Notes: a model not told the origin generated them from the letters alone. Shown: positions 37,259 through 46,541, numbered from the stretch's first letter. The stretch is 64,000 nucleotides of DNA from Haemophilus paracuniculus (GCF_002015115.1 NZ_MUYA01000008.1:139839-203838), one strand, 5' to 3'. Translations and numbers: made by a program.

Positions 37259-37444
37259 ACAAGCGGTCGGATTTTGCGAAATTTTTCACAATCTACCCGC
37301 TTGCAACGGGTTTTTTATGGCACGAAAAATCTTGCCAATGGGCGATTTTTTCCGCCCAAAGAATGTAAAAATGTTGTAAAAATACCCGATATGCACAAAA
37401 AACTAGCTTTCAACGCATTTTTTCAGATTTTTTGCAAAAAACGT

Positions 37445-37480
37445 TTGACGAGCCGAAACGAAATCCGCATAATACGCCCC
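37445..37480 (+). promoter_or_regulatory. Stable-RNA promoter for the tRNA pair
   Basis: TTGACG (37445-37450), 17-base spacer, CATAAT (37468-37473), then a GC-rich discriminator ACGCCCC typical of stringently controlled tRNA promoters. Confidence 0.7.
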
Positions 37481-37494
37481 GCAAACGACGAGAT

Positions 37495-37570
37495 GCCTCG
37501 ATAGCTCAGTCGGTAGAGCAGGGGATTGAAAATCCCCGTGTCGGTGGTTCGATTCCGCCTCGAGGCACCA
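37495..37570 (+). tRNA. tRNA-Phe (GAA)
   Basis: A 76-base cloverleaf. Acceptor stem GCCTCGA pairs with TCGAGGC, the D arm is GCTCAGTCGGTAGAGC, the anticodon stem GGGGA/TCCCC encloses loop TTGAAAA with anticodon GAA, the T arm contains GGTTCGATTCC, and CCA is encoded. Confidence 0.97.
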
Positions 37571-37590
37571 CTTAAATTGCAAAGTGCTAT

Positions 37591-37666
37591 TCCTCCTTAG
37601 TTCAGTCGGTAGAACGGTGGACTGTTAATCCATATGTCGCAGGTTCGAGTCCCGCAGGAGGAGCCA
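37591..37666 (+). tRNA. tRNA-Asn (GTT)
   Basis: A 76-base cloverleaf 20 bases after tRNA-Phe. Acceptor TCCTCCT pairs with AGGAGGA, anticodon loop CTGTTAA gives anticodon GTT, the T arm has GGTTCGAGTCC, and CCA is encoded after the discriminator G. Probably cotranscribed with tRNA-Phe. Confidence 0.97.
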
Positions 37667-37675
37667 TATTCATAG

Positions 37676-37704
37676 CCCCGATGAGAAATCATCGGGGTTT
37701 TTCT
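37676..37704 (+). terminator. Terminator of the tRNA operon
   Basis: CCCCGATGA (37676-37684), loop GAAA, TCATCGGGG (37689-37697), then TTTTTCTTTTTT. Confidence 0.93.
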
Positions 37705-37817
37705 TTTTTCGCATTTCATAAATTTTCCAAAATCCTATCCCTTGCGGTTTGCCTTTCTGCAAATTTTCTAGCTGATACAATGTTTGGTTGTATTTTGTTC
37801 AATTAAATTTTACTTGC

Positions 37818-37844
37818 TTGACAATTGTTTTTTTTTTTTACAAT
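37818..37844 (+). promoter_or_regulatory. Promoter with T12 tract in its spacer
   Basis: A perfect -35 TTGACA (37818-37823) and a good -10 TACAAT (37839-37844) are separated by 15 bases made largely of a 12-T run (37828-37839). The spacing is two short of optimum, so slippage of the T run by one or two bases would be expected to change promoter strength. It drives the two small lipoprotein genes that follow. Confidence 0.65.
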
Positions 37845-37877
37845 TCGGTAAGTTTAACTAAGTTTTGTGAGGCTTCT

Positions 37878-38159
37878 ATGAATTTGAAATTTTTATGTAT
37901 AGCCCCTTTTGTTTTTGGGGTTACAGGTTGTAGTTCTTTTAGTTCTCTTTATTTGCCAAAAGCAACAGGGCAAAGCGATGCGGAAATTGCTCAACGCCGT
38001 GCGGAAATTCGTGCAATGGAAATGCAAGACTATCGAGATGAGCGTAAAAAACGTCAAGATGCCATTGAAGATTTGGGTACAATGGAAATGAACCGTGCTA
38101 AGGCAATCAATAAATCAAGAGAAAACTCAAGTAAACAAAAAATTTATATCATTCGTTAA
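37878..38159 (+). CDS. Small lipoprotein, unknown function
   Basis: A 93-residue protein with a lipoprotein signal: lipobox VTGC, Cys at about residue 18, then SSFSSLYLPKATGQ and a charged helical stretch rich in Glu, Arg and Lys (AEIAQRRAEIRAMEMQD). The start is ATG 37878 behind GTGAGGC. Eighteen bases separate it from a second lipoprotein gene. I do not recognise the family. The promoter contains a T12 tract. Confidence 0.8.
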   Translation: MNLKFLCIAPFVFGVTGCSSFSSLYLPKATGQSDAEIAQRRAEIRAMEMQDYRDERKKRQDAIEDLGTMEMNRAKAINKSRENSSKQKIYIIR

Positions 38160-38177
38160 TTTATGAGGGAAACCAAA

Positions 38178-38450
38178 ATGAAAAAATTATTGATTGTTTT
38201 AGGTATGTCAGCATTATTAACTGCTTGTGCAGGAACAGAAGATATTAACGCATCTCGTGGGTTAAATTCTTCTCGTGTTACCAAAGCTGAGTTGGATCAA
38301 TATAACAAGCAACGTGCAAATGAAATTGCGGAATCTCAAACCCAAGCAGCCAAAGCACAAGGCTATTCAGAAACTATCCGTCAAGGTTCATCAGCGGTTC
38401 AATCTGTAATGGGTGCGGTAAGTTCAATTCGTGGTGTATTTGGATTTTAA
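38178..38450 (+). CDS. Small lipoprotein, unknown function
   Basis: A 90-residue protein with lipobox LTAC (Cys18) after MKKLLIVLGMSAL. The mature part is polar and Gln/Ala-rich (ANEIAESQTQAAKAQGYSE) with a Gly/Ser/Val end (VMGAVSSIRGVFGF). The start is ATG 38178 after GAGGG; an earlier in-frame ATG adds five residues. It probably forms a two-gene unit with the preceding lipoprotein. No family recognised. Confidence 0.8.
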   Translation: MKKLLIVLGMSALLTACAGTEDINASRGLNSSRVTKAELDQYNKQRANEIAESQTQAAKAQGYSETIRQGSSAVQSVMGAVSSIRGVFGF

Positions 38451-38598
38451 TTTTTCATAATGTCTCAAAGCCATTTCAACAGAAATGGCTTTTCTTTTGT
38501 GCTTATCCCCCAATCCCCCCGATTATTTTGTATAATGCCCCACATTTTCCGCTGACAAGCGGTCAGATTGTTAGAAATTTTTGCACATCGAGAAAATT

Positions 38599-39978
38599 AT
38601 GTTTGAAAACCTTTCCGAACGATTATCGAAAACCCTTCGCAATATCAGTGGCAAGGGGCGTTTAACCGAAGACAATATCAAAGACACCCTGCGTGAAGTG
38701 CGTATGGCGTTATTGGAAGCAGACGTGGCGTTGCCCGTGGTGCGTGAGTTTATCAATAAGGTCAAAGAGCGTGCGATTGGGGTGGAAGTCAATAAAAGCC
38801 TCACCCCAGGGCAAGAGTTCGTCAAGATCGTCCAAAACGAGTTAGAACAAGCAATGGGCGAGGCGAACGAGAGCCTTAACCTCGCCACCCAACCGCCTGC
38901 GGTGATTTTAATGGCGGGTTTACAAGGGGCGGGTAAAACCACCTCGGTGGGGAAATTGGCGAAATTCCTCAAAGAACGCCATAAGAAAAAGGTGTTAGTG
39001 GTGTCTGCGGACGTTTACCGCCCTGCGGCGATCAAGCAACTTCAAACCCTTGCTGAAACCCTCAATGTAGATTTCTTCCCAACGGAAACCAGCCAAAAGC
39101 CTGTGGAAATTGCCGAAAATGCGTTAAAACACGCCAAGCTCAATTTTTTTGATGTGTTGATTGTCGATACCGCAGGGCGTTTGCACGTGGACGGCGAGAT
39201 GATGGAAGAAATCCAGCAGATCCACCAAGTGTTGAATCCGATTGAAACCCTCTTTACGGTGGATGCAATGACGGGGCAAGATGCGGCGAACACGGCAAAA
39301 GCCTTTAATGAAGCATTACCGCTCACTGGCGTAATCTTAACCAAAGTGGACGGCGATGCACGAGGCGGTGCGGCGTTGTCGATTCGTCAAATTACAGGCA
39401 AGCCGATTAAATTCCTCGGGGTGGGCGAGAAAACTGATGCGTTAGAGCCGTTCCACCCTGATCGAATTGCCTCTCGCATTTTGGGAATGGGTGATGTGCT
39501 GTCGCTGATCGAAGATTTAGAGCGTTCGGTAGATCGTGAAAAAGCGGAAAAAATGGCACAAAAATTCAAGAAAGGCGATGATTTCACCCTTGAAGATTTC
39601 CGTGAACAGTTGATCGAAATGAAGAAAATGGGCGGAATGATGTCGATGCTCGACAAATTACCAGGGGCAAAAAATTTGCCCGACCACGTTAAAAATCAAG
39701 TGGATGACAAAATGTTCGTCAAAATGGAAGCGATCATCAACTCAATGACCCTCAAAGAACGTGCTAACCCAGACATCATCAAAGGCTCACGCCGCCGCCG
39801 AATTGCTCTTGGCTCAGGCACGCAGGTGCAAGACGTAAATAAACTGCTCAAACAGTTTGACGAAATGCAACGTATGATGAAAAAAATGCGTAAAGGTGGA
39901 ATGGCGAAGATGATGCGAGGAATGAAGGGGCTGATGGGCGGCGGACTTGGTGGCTTGGGCGGAATGTTTGGGCGTTAG
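38599..39978 (+). CDS. ffh: Signal recognition particle protein Ffh
   Basis: A 459-residue SRP54 GTPase. The N domain begins MFENLSERLSKTLRNI, the G domain has GLQGAGKTTS and DTAGRLHVDGE, DARGGAALS and GVGEKTDAL, and the Met-rich M domain ends with MRKGGMAKMMRGMKGLMGG. It binds 4.5S RNA and signal sequences of membrane proteins. The start is ATG 38599; a reading six codons longer lacks a ribosome site. A USS lies just upstream. Confidence 0.97.
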   Translation: MFENLSERLSKTLRNISGKGRLTEDNIKDTLREVRMALLEADVALPVVREFINKVKERAIGVEVNKSLTPGQEFVKIVQNELEQAMGEANESLNLATQPPAVILMAGLQGAGKTTSVGKLAKFLKERHKKKVLVVSADVYRPAAIKQLQTLAETLNVDFFPTETSQKPVEIAENALKHAKLNFFDVLIVDTAGRLHVDGEMMEEIQQIHQVLNPIETLFTVDAMTGQDAANTAKAFNEALPLTGVILTKVDGDARGGAALSIRQITGKPIKFLGVGEKTDALEPFHPDRIASRILGMGDVLSLIEDLERSVDREKAEKMAQKFKKGDDFTLEDFREQLIEMKKMGGMMSMLDKLPGAKNLPDHVKNQVDDKMFVKMEAIINSMTLKERANPDIIKGSRRRRIALGSGTQVQDVNKLLKQFDEMQRMMKKMRKGGMAKMMRGMKGLMGGGLGGLGGMFGR

Positions 39979-40002
39979 GTTTCAACTTTTATTCTCTGCA
40001 AG

Positions 40003-40037
40003 CGGTCAGATTTTAAAAAAAATCTGACCGTTTTTTA
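40003..40037 (+). terminator. USS-based terminator after ffh
   Basis: CGGTCAGATTTT (40003-40014) pairs with AAAATCTGACCG (40019-40030), then TTTTTT: a USS tightly paired with its own complement. Confidence 0.85.
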
Positions 40038-40086
40038 TTGAAATTTTTCAAAATCCCACCCCTTGCAAGCTAAATTCTGAGGCAAT

Positions 40087-40112
40087 AAAAAACCACCTTT
40101 CGGTGGTTTTTT
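40087..40112. terminator. Terminator after napC
   Basis: AAAAAACCACC (40087-40097), loop TTTC, GGTGGTTTTTT (40102-40112), serving the minus-strand nap operon. Confidence 0.88.
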
Positions 40113-40125
40113 GTGAATGAGATGA

Positions 40126-40734
40126 TTATTTTGCTGGCTGTTCGTTTTCTTTCGGGGCGAAGCCAGATTTGATGCCTTTCATATCAGGTAAATCGTGGGC
40201 GATCCCTTTGTGGCAGTCGATACAGGTTTTCCCCTCTTTTTCCGCCATTGCGTGCATTTTCGCGGCCACGTTTTTCTGTTGGGTAAAGTCCATATCTTGG
40301 AAGTTATGGCAGTTGCGGCACTCTTGCGAGTTGTTGGCTTTCATTCTTGCCCATTCACGTTCCGCCATTGCCAAACGGTGAGCTTCAAATTTTTCTTTGG
40401 TATCGACTTTGCCTGTGAGGTAAGCATAAACCTCTTTACTTGCTTCAATTTTACGAGTCCATTTCGGAATGAACTCTTTCGGTAAGTGGCAATCGGAACA
40501 GATTACTTTCACGCCACTGCGGTTATTGTAGTGTGGTGAAGCACGATATTCCGGCACGACATCATTCATATGGCAACTGGAACAGAATTTTTCCGAGTTG
40601 GTGTATTCAAGGGCAACGTTAAATCCGCCCCACAATAAAATCCCAGCAAGGGCGGCGGCGACCACAATGAAGCCTACGCCAATTTTGCTCGGGGTGCGGA
40701 ATTTCGTCCAAAAGGCTTTGATCAGCTTGAACAT
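40126..40734 (-). CDS. napC: Cytochrome c-type protein NapC
   Basis: A 202-residue membrane-anchored tetrahaem cytochrome of the NapC/NirT family. One N-terminal membrane helix (about residues 17-38) is followed by four CxxCH haem sites: CSSCH, CSDCH, CRNCH and CIDCH. It carries electrons from quinol to NapB/NapA. It is the last gene of napFDAGHBC, with the start sharing one base with the napB stop. Confidence 0.96.
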   Translation of the reverse strand: MFKLIKAFWTKFRTPSKIGVGFIVVAAALAGILLWGGFNVALEYTNSEKFCSSCHMNDVVPEYRASPHYNNRSGVKVICSDCHLPKEFIPKWTRKIEASKEVYAYLTGKVDTKEKFEAHRLAMAEREWARMKANNSQECRNCHNFQDMDFTQQKNVAAKMHAMAEKEGKTCIDCHKGIAHDLPDMKGIKSGFAPKENEQPAK

Positions 40735-41159
40735 TATTTACCCCCAAAACCTTTGGTTGGTTCAAATTGGTTTTCGATGATCGGATCAACATCAGCTTGT
40801 GGAACGTGGCATTGTAAGCAGAAATAACGGCGAGGCGAGGTTTCCGCCGATACGTTGCCTTGACGATCCATAAAGTGAGTTGGGCTAATGCGAGGTGCGC
40901 CGGTGGTGCGGTAGTTTTCGACCCCGTGGCAGTTTAAGCATTGGTTGGTGTTTTTGGTAACTTGGTAGCCTTTTACGCTGTGCGGAATCATCGGCGGTTG
41001 ATTCACATAGTTCAAGCCGATTTTGCCGTTATCCTTTGGCATATTTTCAAAGGCTGGGGCGGTGCTTTCTGCACCTTCGGCAATGCTTGAACCCACTTTT
41101 TCCACTGCAAAGCTAGACACTGCAAGGCTTGCAAATAATAGGGCGAGATATTTTTTCAT
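40734..41159 (-). CDS. napB: Periplasmic nitrate reductase, dihaem cytochrome NapB
   Basis: A 141-residue periplasmic protein with a signal peptide (LALLFASLAVSSFA) and two CxxCH haem sites, CLNCH and CLQCH. ARPxMPHSxxGYQ-like family text (PPMIPHSVKGYQVTKN) is visible. It is the electron-donating small subunit bound to NapA. Confidence 0.95.
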   Translation of the reverse strand: MKKYLALLFASLAVSSFAVEKVGSSIAEGAESTAPAFENMPKDNGKIGLNYVNQPPMIPHSVKGYQVTKNTNQCLNCHGVENYRTTGAPRISPTHFMDRQGNVSAETSPRRYFCLQCHVPQADVDPIIENQFEPTKGFGGK

Positions 41160-41177
41160 TGTTCACTCCGTTAAAAA

Positions 41178-42053
41178 TTAGCAGTTTTTGACCGCGATCT
41201 CACGTTTGAAACGTGTGCTGAGGCTAAAAACTTGTTCTGCACAGACATCAATACAACGTCCGCAACTAATACAATCAGGGGATAACACGATGGTGCTATC
41301 TTGGGGCTTGCCGTTGAGGGGCAAGCGTAATACTTGGGGTTCGGGGCAGACGTGGAAGCAATCCATACAGCGGTCGCATTTGGCTCGGTCGGTAACTTTA
41401 ATTCGCACGAGGCTTTTCGCCCCGATCACGCCATACATCGCCCCAATCGGGCAGAGATGACCGCACCAGCCGTGTTCCACAATCAGCAGATCGAATAAAA
41501 ACACCGCCGCCACCAGCCACAGGGTTGCCCCCAGTCCGAACACAAAGGTGCGACCGACTGCTGCCACGGGGTTGATCCATTCCCACAACAGCGTGCCTGA
41601 AATGGCACTGCCGACAAGGATCATCGCCAAAATGCCGTAGCGTAACGAGCGAGGCAGTTTTGCCGATTGGCGGATGCCGAGTTTGCGTCTTAGCCACGCA
41701 GCGAGATCCGTTACCACATTCACAGGACAGACCCAACCGCAGAACACTTTGCTCGCCAACAAGCCGTAGCAGACGATAATCACGCCCGCCCCGACTAAGG
41801 TTTTCCACTCGGGCAAGTAGCCTGTGGCGAGGCTTTGTGCCACGATCAGCGGATCGCTTAATGGGATGACGTCCAACAACAGGCTGGCACTGTAATTGCC
41901 TTTTAAGATCCACAGATTCCAAAACGGACCACTTAAAAACATCAGCACAATGCTGAGTTGGCTTAATCGGCGAAGGATCAAAAAGCGGTGGGCTTGCCAC
42001 CAGCCGAGTTTTTCAATCGCTTCTTTGCCAGCTTCTTTGAGTAGGTTTGCCAT
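41178..42053 (-). CDS. napH: Quinol dehydrogenase membrane component NapH
   Basis: A 291-residue protein with four membrane helices, the NapH CxxxCP motifs (CGWVCP and CGHLCP) and two [4Fe-4S] ferredoxin motifs near the C-terminus (CDRCMDCFHVCP and CISCGRCIDVC). With NapG it gives a second quinol route into nitrate reduction. The start shares a base with the napG stop. Confidence 0.95.
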   Translation of the reverse strand: MANLLKEAGKEAIEKLGWWQAHRFLILRRLSQLSIVLMFLSGPFWNLWILKGNYSASLLLDVIPLSDPLIVAQSLATGYLPEWKTLVGAGVIIVCYGLLASKVFCGWVCPVNVVTDLAAWLRRKLGIRQSAKLPRSLRYGILAMILVGSAISGTLLWEWINPVAAVGRTFVFGLGATLWLVAAVFLFDLLIVEHGWCGHLCPIGAMYGVIGAKSLVRIKVTDRAKCDRCMDCFHVCPEPQVLRLPLNGKPQDSTIVLSPDCISCGRCIDVCAEQVFSLSTRFKREIAVKNC

Positions 42054-42919
42054 TATTGCCCCCCTGCCCCGTTCGAGCCGTTTAAGCCGTCTGAACCGAA
42101 TAAGCCCGATTTTCCGCCTTGACCGCCTAATCCGCCAAAACCTTGTGGCACAAGGGTTGGTTCAGCAGGTTCGGTTGGATTAGCGTTTTTTTCCGAAAAT
42201 CCTACCCCTTGTTGAGGGGCTTTTTGCTTGGCTTTGTTCGCTTTTTCCTGCTCTTGCCAGCTTAACCGATAATGTTTGCCCAACATTCCTTTGGCGAGCG
42301 AGATTGGCAACACCTTAATCGCCGCCTCTTCCAGCACGCAGGCTTCTTCGCATTTGCCACAGCCCGTGCAAGCGTCCGAATGGACGGTCGGGATAAATTT
42401 GGCGTGCTTGCCTGAACGCTCGTTGCGTTGCATTTCGAGGGTGATCGCCTTATCAATCAGCGGACAAACCCGATAGCATACATCACAACGCAAGCCTTGC
42501 CAGTTCAAGCAGGTTTCTTGATCCAACAACACCGACAAGCCCATTCGAGCATCGTCAATGTTGGTTAAATTTGGATCTAACGCACCGCTTGGACAAGCCT
42601 TGACGCACGGAATATCAGGACACATTTCGCACGGTTTATCGCGAGCGATAAAATAGGGCGTGCCAGCCTCAACGGGCGACAGCAAGGACGCCAAATGCAA
42701 CATCTCGTAAGGACAGGCTTGAACGCATTGTCCGCACCGCACGCAAGCGGCGGCGAAATCTTTATCATCGGCTAACGCCCCAGGGGGACGCAACGCTACC
42801 CCTTGTCGGGCAAGGCTCTGCTGTTGCTGTAAGCCTAAAATAATGCCCACCCCACAAACCCCAGCCACGGTACGCGTAGCGTTTTTCAAAAACTGACGGC
42901 GGTTTGGGTCGAGTTTCAA
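42053..42919 (-). CDS. napG: Ferredoxin-type protein NapG
   Basis: A 288-residue periplasmic iron-sulfur protein. The twin-arginine signal RRQFLK is at residues 7-12. Four [4Fe-4S] clusters are indicated by [35 protein letters not shown] and [11 protein letters not shown]. It ends in an unusual tail of about 60 residues that is Gln/Pro-rich, then Gly-rich ([17 protein letters not shown]), and part of it is encoded by a variant USS (complement of AAGGGGTAGGATTTT at 42196-42211). A family-1 repeat separates it from napA. Confidence 0.93.
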   Translation of the reverse strand: MKLDPNRRQFLKNATRTVAGVCGVGIILGLQQQQSLARQGVALRPPGALADDKDFAAACVRCGQCVQACPYEMLHLASLLSPVEAGTPYFIARDKPCEMCPDIPCVKACPSGALDPNLTNIDDARMGLSVLLDQETCLNWQGLRCDVCYRVCPLIDKAITLEMQRNERSGKHAKFIPTVHSDACTGCGKCEEACVLEEAAIKVLPISLAKGMLGKHYRLSWQEQEKANKAKQKAPQQGVGFSEKNANPTEPAEPTLVPQGFGGLGGQGGKSGLFGSDGLNGSNGAGGQ

Positions 42920-42941
42920 GGTTGATCCTCTCTATTCTTAT

Positions 42942-43086
42942 CTGCCCCCGCTTGCGGGGGAAGTACCGCCGTTAGGCGGGGTAGGGGGATCAAGCGGTCA
43001 GTTTGGTAAAATTTTTCGCAAATCCTACCGCTTGCCCCCTTCGGTTTCGCTTCGCGCAACCACTTCCCCCGCGAGCGGGGGCAGAT
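42942..43086. repeat. Family-1 dispersed multi-hairpin repeat, copy 3, split by a USS pair
   Basis: Two family-1 half-elements (42942-42989 and 43032-43086) flank a USS inverted pair. Hairpins: CCCCCGCTTGCGGGGG, CCGCC-GTTA-GGCGG, GGTT...AACC (GGTC...GACC in copies 2 and 4) and CCCCCGCGAGCGGGGG. Located inside the nap operon between napA and napG. Confidence 0.85.
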
Positions 43087-43107
43087 CATTCTATTACTAC
43101 GCTTGAA

Positions 43108-45582
43108 TTACGCCTTAACCACTTTCACCGCACATTTTTTGAAGTCGGTTTCTTTGGAAATTGGGTCGGTGGCGTCAAGGGTGAGTTTGTTTACTAATTG
43201 TCCTGCATCGAAGAACATTGTAAACACCAAGCCTTGTGGCACTTTGTTACGACCACGGGTATCAAGGTGCGAAATCATTTCCCCACGGCGAGTGATCAAT
43301 TTCACTTTGTCGCCGTGGCGTAAACCACGTTCTTGGGCATCCGTTGGGTGCATATACACGAGGTTGTTCGGGAACGAACGGTGCAACTCTGGCACGCGGC
43401 GTGTCATTGAGCCAGAGTGCCAATGTTCCAGCACACGACCCGTTGAGAGCCATAAATCGTATTCCGCATCTGGGGCTTCCGCAGGTGGCTCGTATGGCAC
43501 GGCTAAAATGATCGCTTTTTTGTCTGGATAGCCGTAGAACGCCACGCCTTCGCCCTCTTTCACATAAGGGTCGAAGCCTTCACGATAACGCCATTGGGTC
43601 TCTTTGCCGTTCACTACTGGCCAACGCAAGCCTTTCACTTGGTGGTAAACATCGAAGTCGGCGAGGTCGTGGCCGTGTCCGCGACCGAAAGTCGCATACT
43701 CTTCAAACAAGCCTTTTTGAATGTAGAAACCGAAGTAATCCGCTTCATCGTTCAACTGACCTTCCACTTTCGGGAATTTGTTTACGTTGCCGTTGAGGTA
43801 CAACACATCGTAAAGGGTTTTGCCTTTAAATTCTGGGTTGGCAGCGAGTAATTCTTCTGGCCATACTTCGTCTGTTTTGAAGTATTTAGAAAACTCGACT
43901 AATTGCCACAAGTCTGATTTTGCTTCACCTGGGGCTTTTACTTGTTGGTGCCAGAATTGGGTACGGCGTTCGGCGTTGCCGTAGCCACCCTCTTTTTCCA
44001 CCCACATTGCGGTTGGTAAGATCAAGTCCGCAGACAAGGCGGAAGCGGTCGGATAAGGGTCAGAAACCACCACGAAGTTACGCTCATCACGCCAACCTGG
44101 TAAACGCTCGCCGTCAATGTTCGGGCCGCATTGCATATTGTTGTTACACATTACCCAGTAGGCGTTGAGTTTGCCGTCTTTTAAGGCACGGTCTTGTGCC
44201 ACGGCGTGTAAGCCCACTTTTTCTTGCACCGCCCCTTTTGGTAATTTCCAAATTTGCTCGGCGGTTTCACGGTGTTTCTCGTTGGTAACCACTAAATCCG
44301 CTGGCAAGCGGTGAGCAAATGTGCCCACTTCGCGAGCCGTACCACAAGCGGACGGTTGCCCTGTTAAAGAGAATGGACCGCAACCTGGTTTAGAAATTTT
44401 GCCTGTGAGCAAGTGAATGTTGTAGATCATATGGTTCGCCCACACGCCACGCGTATGTTGGTTGAAGCCCATTGTCCAGAACGACACCACTTTTTTGTTC
44501 GGATCGGCGTAAAGTTTCGCCAAAGATTCTAATTGATCTTTCGGTACGCCCGACATTTCCGCTGCTTTGTCTAGGGTAAATTCCTTGACGGTCGCTTTAT
44601 ATTCTTCAAAATCGCTGTCGAACATTTTGCCTGCGGTGTCGGCATTTTTCGCCGCTTTTTCAAGCGGATGATCTGGGCGTAATCCGTAGCCGATGTCCGT
44701 TTGACCGCGTTTAAATTTGGTGTGTTTTTGAATGAAATCTTGATCGATTGCATTATTTTCGATCAAATAGTTCGCAATATAGTTCAAAATCACTAAATCG
44801 CTGTGCGGTTTAAACACCATTCCGTTATCGGCAAGTTCAAAGGAACGATGTTGGAACGTAGAAAGCACCGCTACTTTCACATCTGGGTTGGATAAACGGC
44901 GATCAGAAATACGCGACCACAAAATCGGGTGCATTTCCGCCATATTTGAACCCCAAAGCACGAAAGCATCCGCTTGCTCAATATCATCGTAACATCCCAT
45001 CGGCTCGTCCATACCAAAGGTACGCATAAACGCCACCGCCGCCGACGCCATACAATGGCGAGCGTTCGGGTCGATATTGTTAGAGCGTAAACCTGCTTTG
45101 AACAGTTTCGATTTCGCAATCCCCTCGAAAATGGTCGATTGACCCGAGGTAAACATACCCACGCCGTTCGGGCCTTGCTCTTTCAAGGCTTTTTTGAATT
45201 TTTCCGCCATAATGGTGAACGCTTGATCCCACGAAATTGGGGTAAATTCGCCGTTTTTGTCGAATTTGCCGTCTTTCATACGCAACATCGGGGCGGTCAA
45301 GCGGTCTTTTCCGTACATAATTTTCGGCAGGAAGTAGCCTTTAATACAGTTCAAACCTTTGTTCACTTCCGCTTCTGGGTCGCCCTGCGAAGCCACTACG
45401 CGACCGTTTTGCGTTCCCACTAAAACGCTACAACCCGTACCGCAGAAACGGCACGGGGCTTTTTGCCACTTAATGCTGTTATCTTCGGCGTAAACGCTTT
45501 TGACGGGAATGGTAATCCCCGCCGCAACGGCTGCGGCAGCCGCCGCATTTGCCTTCATAAAATCTCTACGATTCAGTTCCAT
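43108..45582 (-). CDS. napA: Periplasmic nitrate reductase catalytic subunit NapA
   Basis: An 824-residue molybdopterin enzyme. Twin-arginine signal RRDFMKANA at residues 5-13 and an Ala-rich core end near VYA. The [4Fe-4S] motif [13 protein letters not shown] and its last Cys in NCIKGYF follow. The likely Mo-ligand Cys lies in [13 protein letters not shown]-terminal molybdopterin-dinucleotide binding segments include [21 protein letters not shown] (20 of these residues are diagnostic). It reduces nitrate to nitrite in the periplasm. Length matches the family (about 828). Confidence 0.97.
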   Translation of the reverse strand: MELNRRDFMKANAAAAAAVAAGITIPVKSVYAEDNSIKWQKAPCRFCGTGCSVLVGTQNGRVVASQGDPEAEVNKGLNCIKGYFLPKIMYGKDRLTAPMLRMKDGKFDKNGEFTPISWDQAFTIMAEKFKKALKEQGPNGVGMFTSGQSTIFEGIAKSKLFKAGLRSNNIDPNARHCMASAAVAFMRTFGMDEPMGCYDDIEQADAFVLWGSNMAEMHPILWSRISDRRLSNPDVKVAVLSTFQHRSFELADNGMVFKPHSDLVILNYIANYLIENNAIDQDFIQKHTKFKRGQTDIGYGLRPDHPLEKAAKNADTAGKMFDSDFEEYKATVKEFTLDKAAEMSGVPKDQLESLAKLYADPNKKVVSFWTMGFNQHTRGVWANHMIYNIHLLTGKISKPGCGPFSLTGQPSACGTAREVGTFAHRLPADLVVTNEKHRETAEQIWKLPKGAVQEKVGLHAVAQDRALKDGKLNAYWVMCNNNMQCGPNIDGERLPGWRDERNFVVVSDPYPTASALSADLILPTAMWVEKEGGYGNAERRTQFWHQQVKAPGEAKSDLWQLVEFSKYFKTDEVWPEELLAANPEFKGKTLYDVLYLNGNVNKFPKVEGQLNDEADYFGFYIQKGLFEEYATFGRGHGHDLADFDVYHQVKGLRWPVVNGKETQWRYREGFDPYVKEGEGVAFYGYPDKKAIILAVPYEPPAEAPDAEYDLWLSTGRVLEHWHSGSMTRRVPELHRSFPNNLVYMHPTDAQERGLRHGDKVKLITRRGEMISHLDTRGRNKVPQGLVFTMFFDAGQLVNKLTLDATDPISKETDFKKCAVKVVKA

Positions 45583-45611
45583 AACAATGTTCCCACATTC
45601 AAATTAAAAAA

Positions 45612-45899
45612 CTAATGTTGTTCGTCTTGATGACTATAAATCAGCGACACCACGATCACACCGTCAATGTCTTTGATCTGTTCCATTTGCTCGACCAAGG
45701 TGCGTTGGAAATCGCTTTCCATTACCACCACGAGCTTGCCTTCTTCGGGCTTTTCGCCGTGAATTTCGGTCAGCGGCATCGCCAGTAACGCCGCTTTCAC
45801 GCTTGCCAGCTTTTCAGGGCGAGCTTGCACCACAAGGCTACACACATACCAATTCCCCGCAACGGGCGTTTGGTCTAACTTATCGGCTACATTTCGCAT
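45612..45899 (-). CDS. napD: NapA maturation chaperone NapD
   Basis: A 95-residue NapD-family chaperone that binds the Tat signal of NapA before export. Start ATG 45899 (MRNVADKLDQ); a longer in-frame reading would translate a USS in the napF end. Family segments WYVCSLVVQARPEKL and VVVMESDFQRTLVEQM are present. Confidence 0.9.
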   Translation of the reverse strand: MRNVADKLDQTPVAGNWYVCSLVVQARPEKLASVKAALLAMPLTEIHGEKPEEGKLVVVMESDFQRTLVEQMEQIKDIDGVIVVSLIYSHQDEQH

Positions 45900-45937
45900 T
45901 TTGTTGAATTTTTCTCTTTTTATGCCGTTACAAGCGG

Positions 45938-46483
45938 TCAGTTTGGCGAAAATTTTTGCGGATCGGCAAGGCGGATCGACTGATTCGGACACACCGCCAA
46001 ACACGCCCCACAACCGTTACAACTCGCCATTTCAAACTGCAACGCCCCACCGCCAATTTGACGGCGAAAGGCAATCGCACGGCTCGGGCAAGCGTCTTCG
46101 CAACTGCGACATTCCACCTGATGTTGCACCAAACAACTCGGCAAAATCTCAATTTTGTGCGACCACGCCGCTTCACTCACAGGGCGAAAAACGCCCGCCT
46201 CACATGCCTGCACGCAGGCTTGACAAAAACTGCACTCGCCCCGCCCACGGCTAAAATCGACTTCGGGAAATCCCCCCGCCCCACGCACCAAAATCTGCGT
46301 TTCACACACCGCCACACAACGGTCGCAAGCGGTGCATTTTTCTAAAAAATCCGCCAAATTCGCCCACGGCGGACGAATGGCGTGATGACCTTGTTGCTTT
46401 ACCTGTTCGCTTTTCAAGGCATTTAAAAAATGCCCCCGCAAAAAACTACGGCGAGGTAAATTGGTTTCGGTTAAATTACCCAA
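45938..46483 (-). CDS. napF: Ferredoxin-type protein NapF
   Basis: A 181-residue cytoplasmic iron-sulfur protein with three clusters: CTACDRCVAVCE, CSFCQACVQACE and CNGCGACLAVCP, plus CRSCEDACP. The start is TTG 46483 with a GAGG ribosome site six bases before it. First gene of napFDAGHBC, thought to help cofactor loading of NapA in the cytoplasm. Its C-terminal codons run into a USS. Confidence 0.92.
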   Translation of the reverse strand: MGNLTETNLPRRSFLRGHFLNALKSEQVKQQGHHAIRPPWANLADFLEKCTACDRCVAVCETQILVRGAGGFPEVDFSRGRGECSFCQACVQACEAGVFRPVSEAAWSHKIEILPSCLVQHQVECRSCEDACPSRAIAFRRQIGGGALQFEMASCNGCGACLAVCPNQSIRLADPQKFSPN

Positions 46484-46541
46484 AAATACCTCTTCATTCT
46501 CACTTCAAAAAAAGTGGGCGGATTATATCACTCGCAAAATG

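Noticed and set aside
37274..37504. A 76-codon frame before tRNA-Phe
   Set aside because: It runs over a terminator, a promoter and into the tRNA; composition and context do not suggest a gene.
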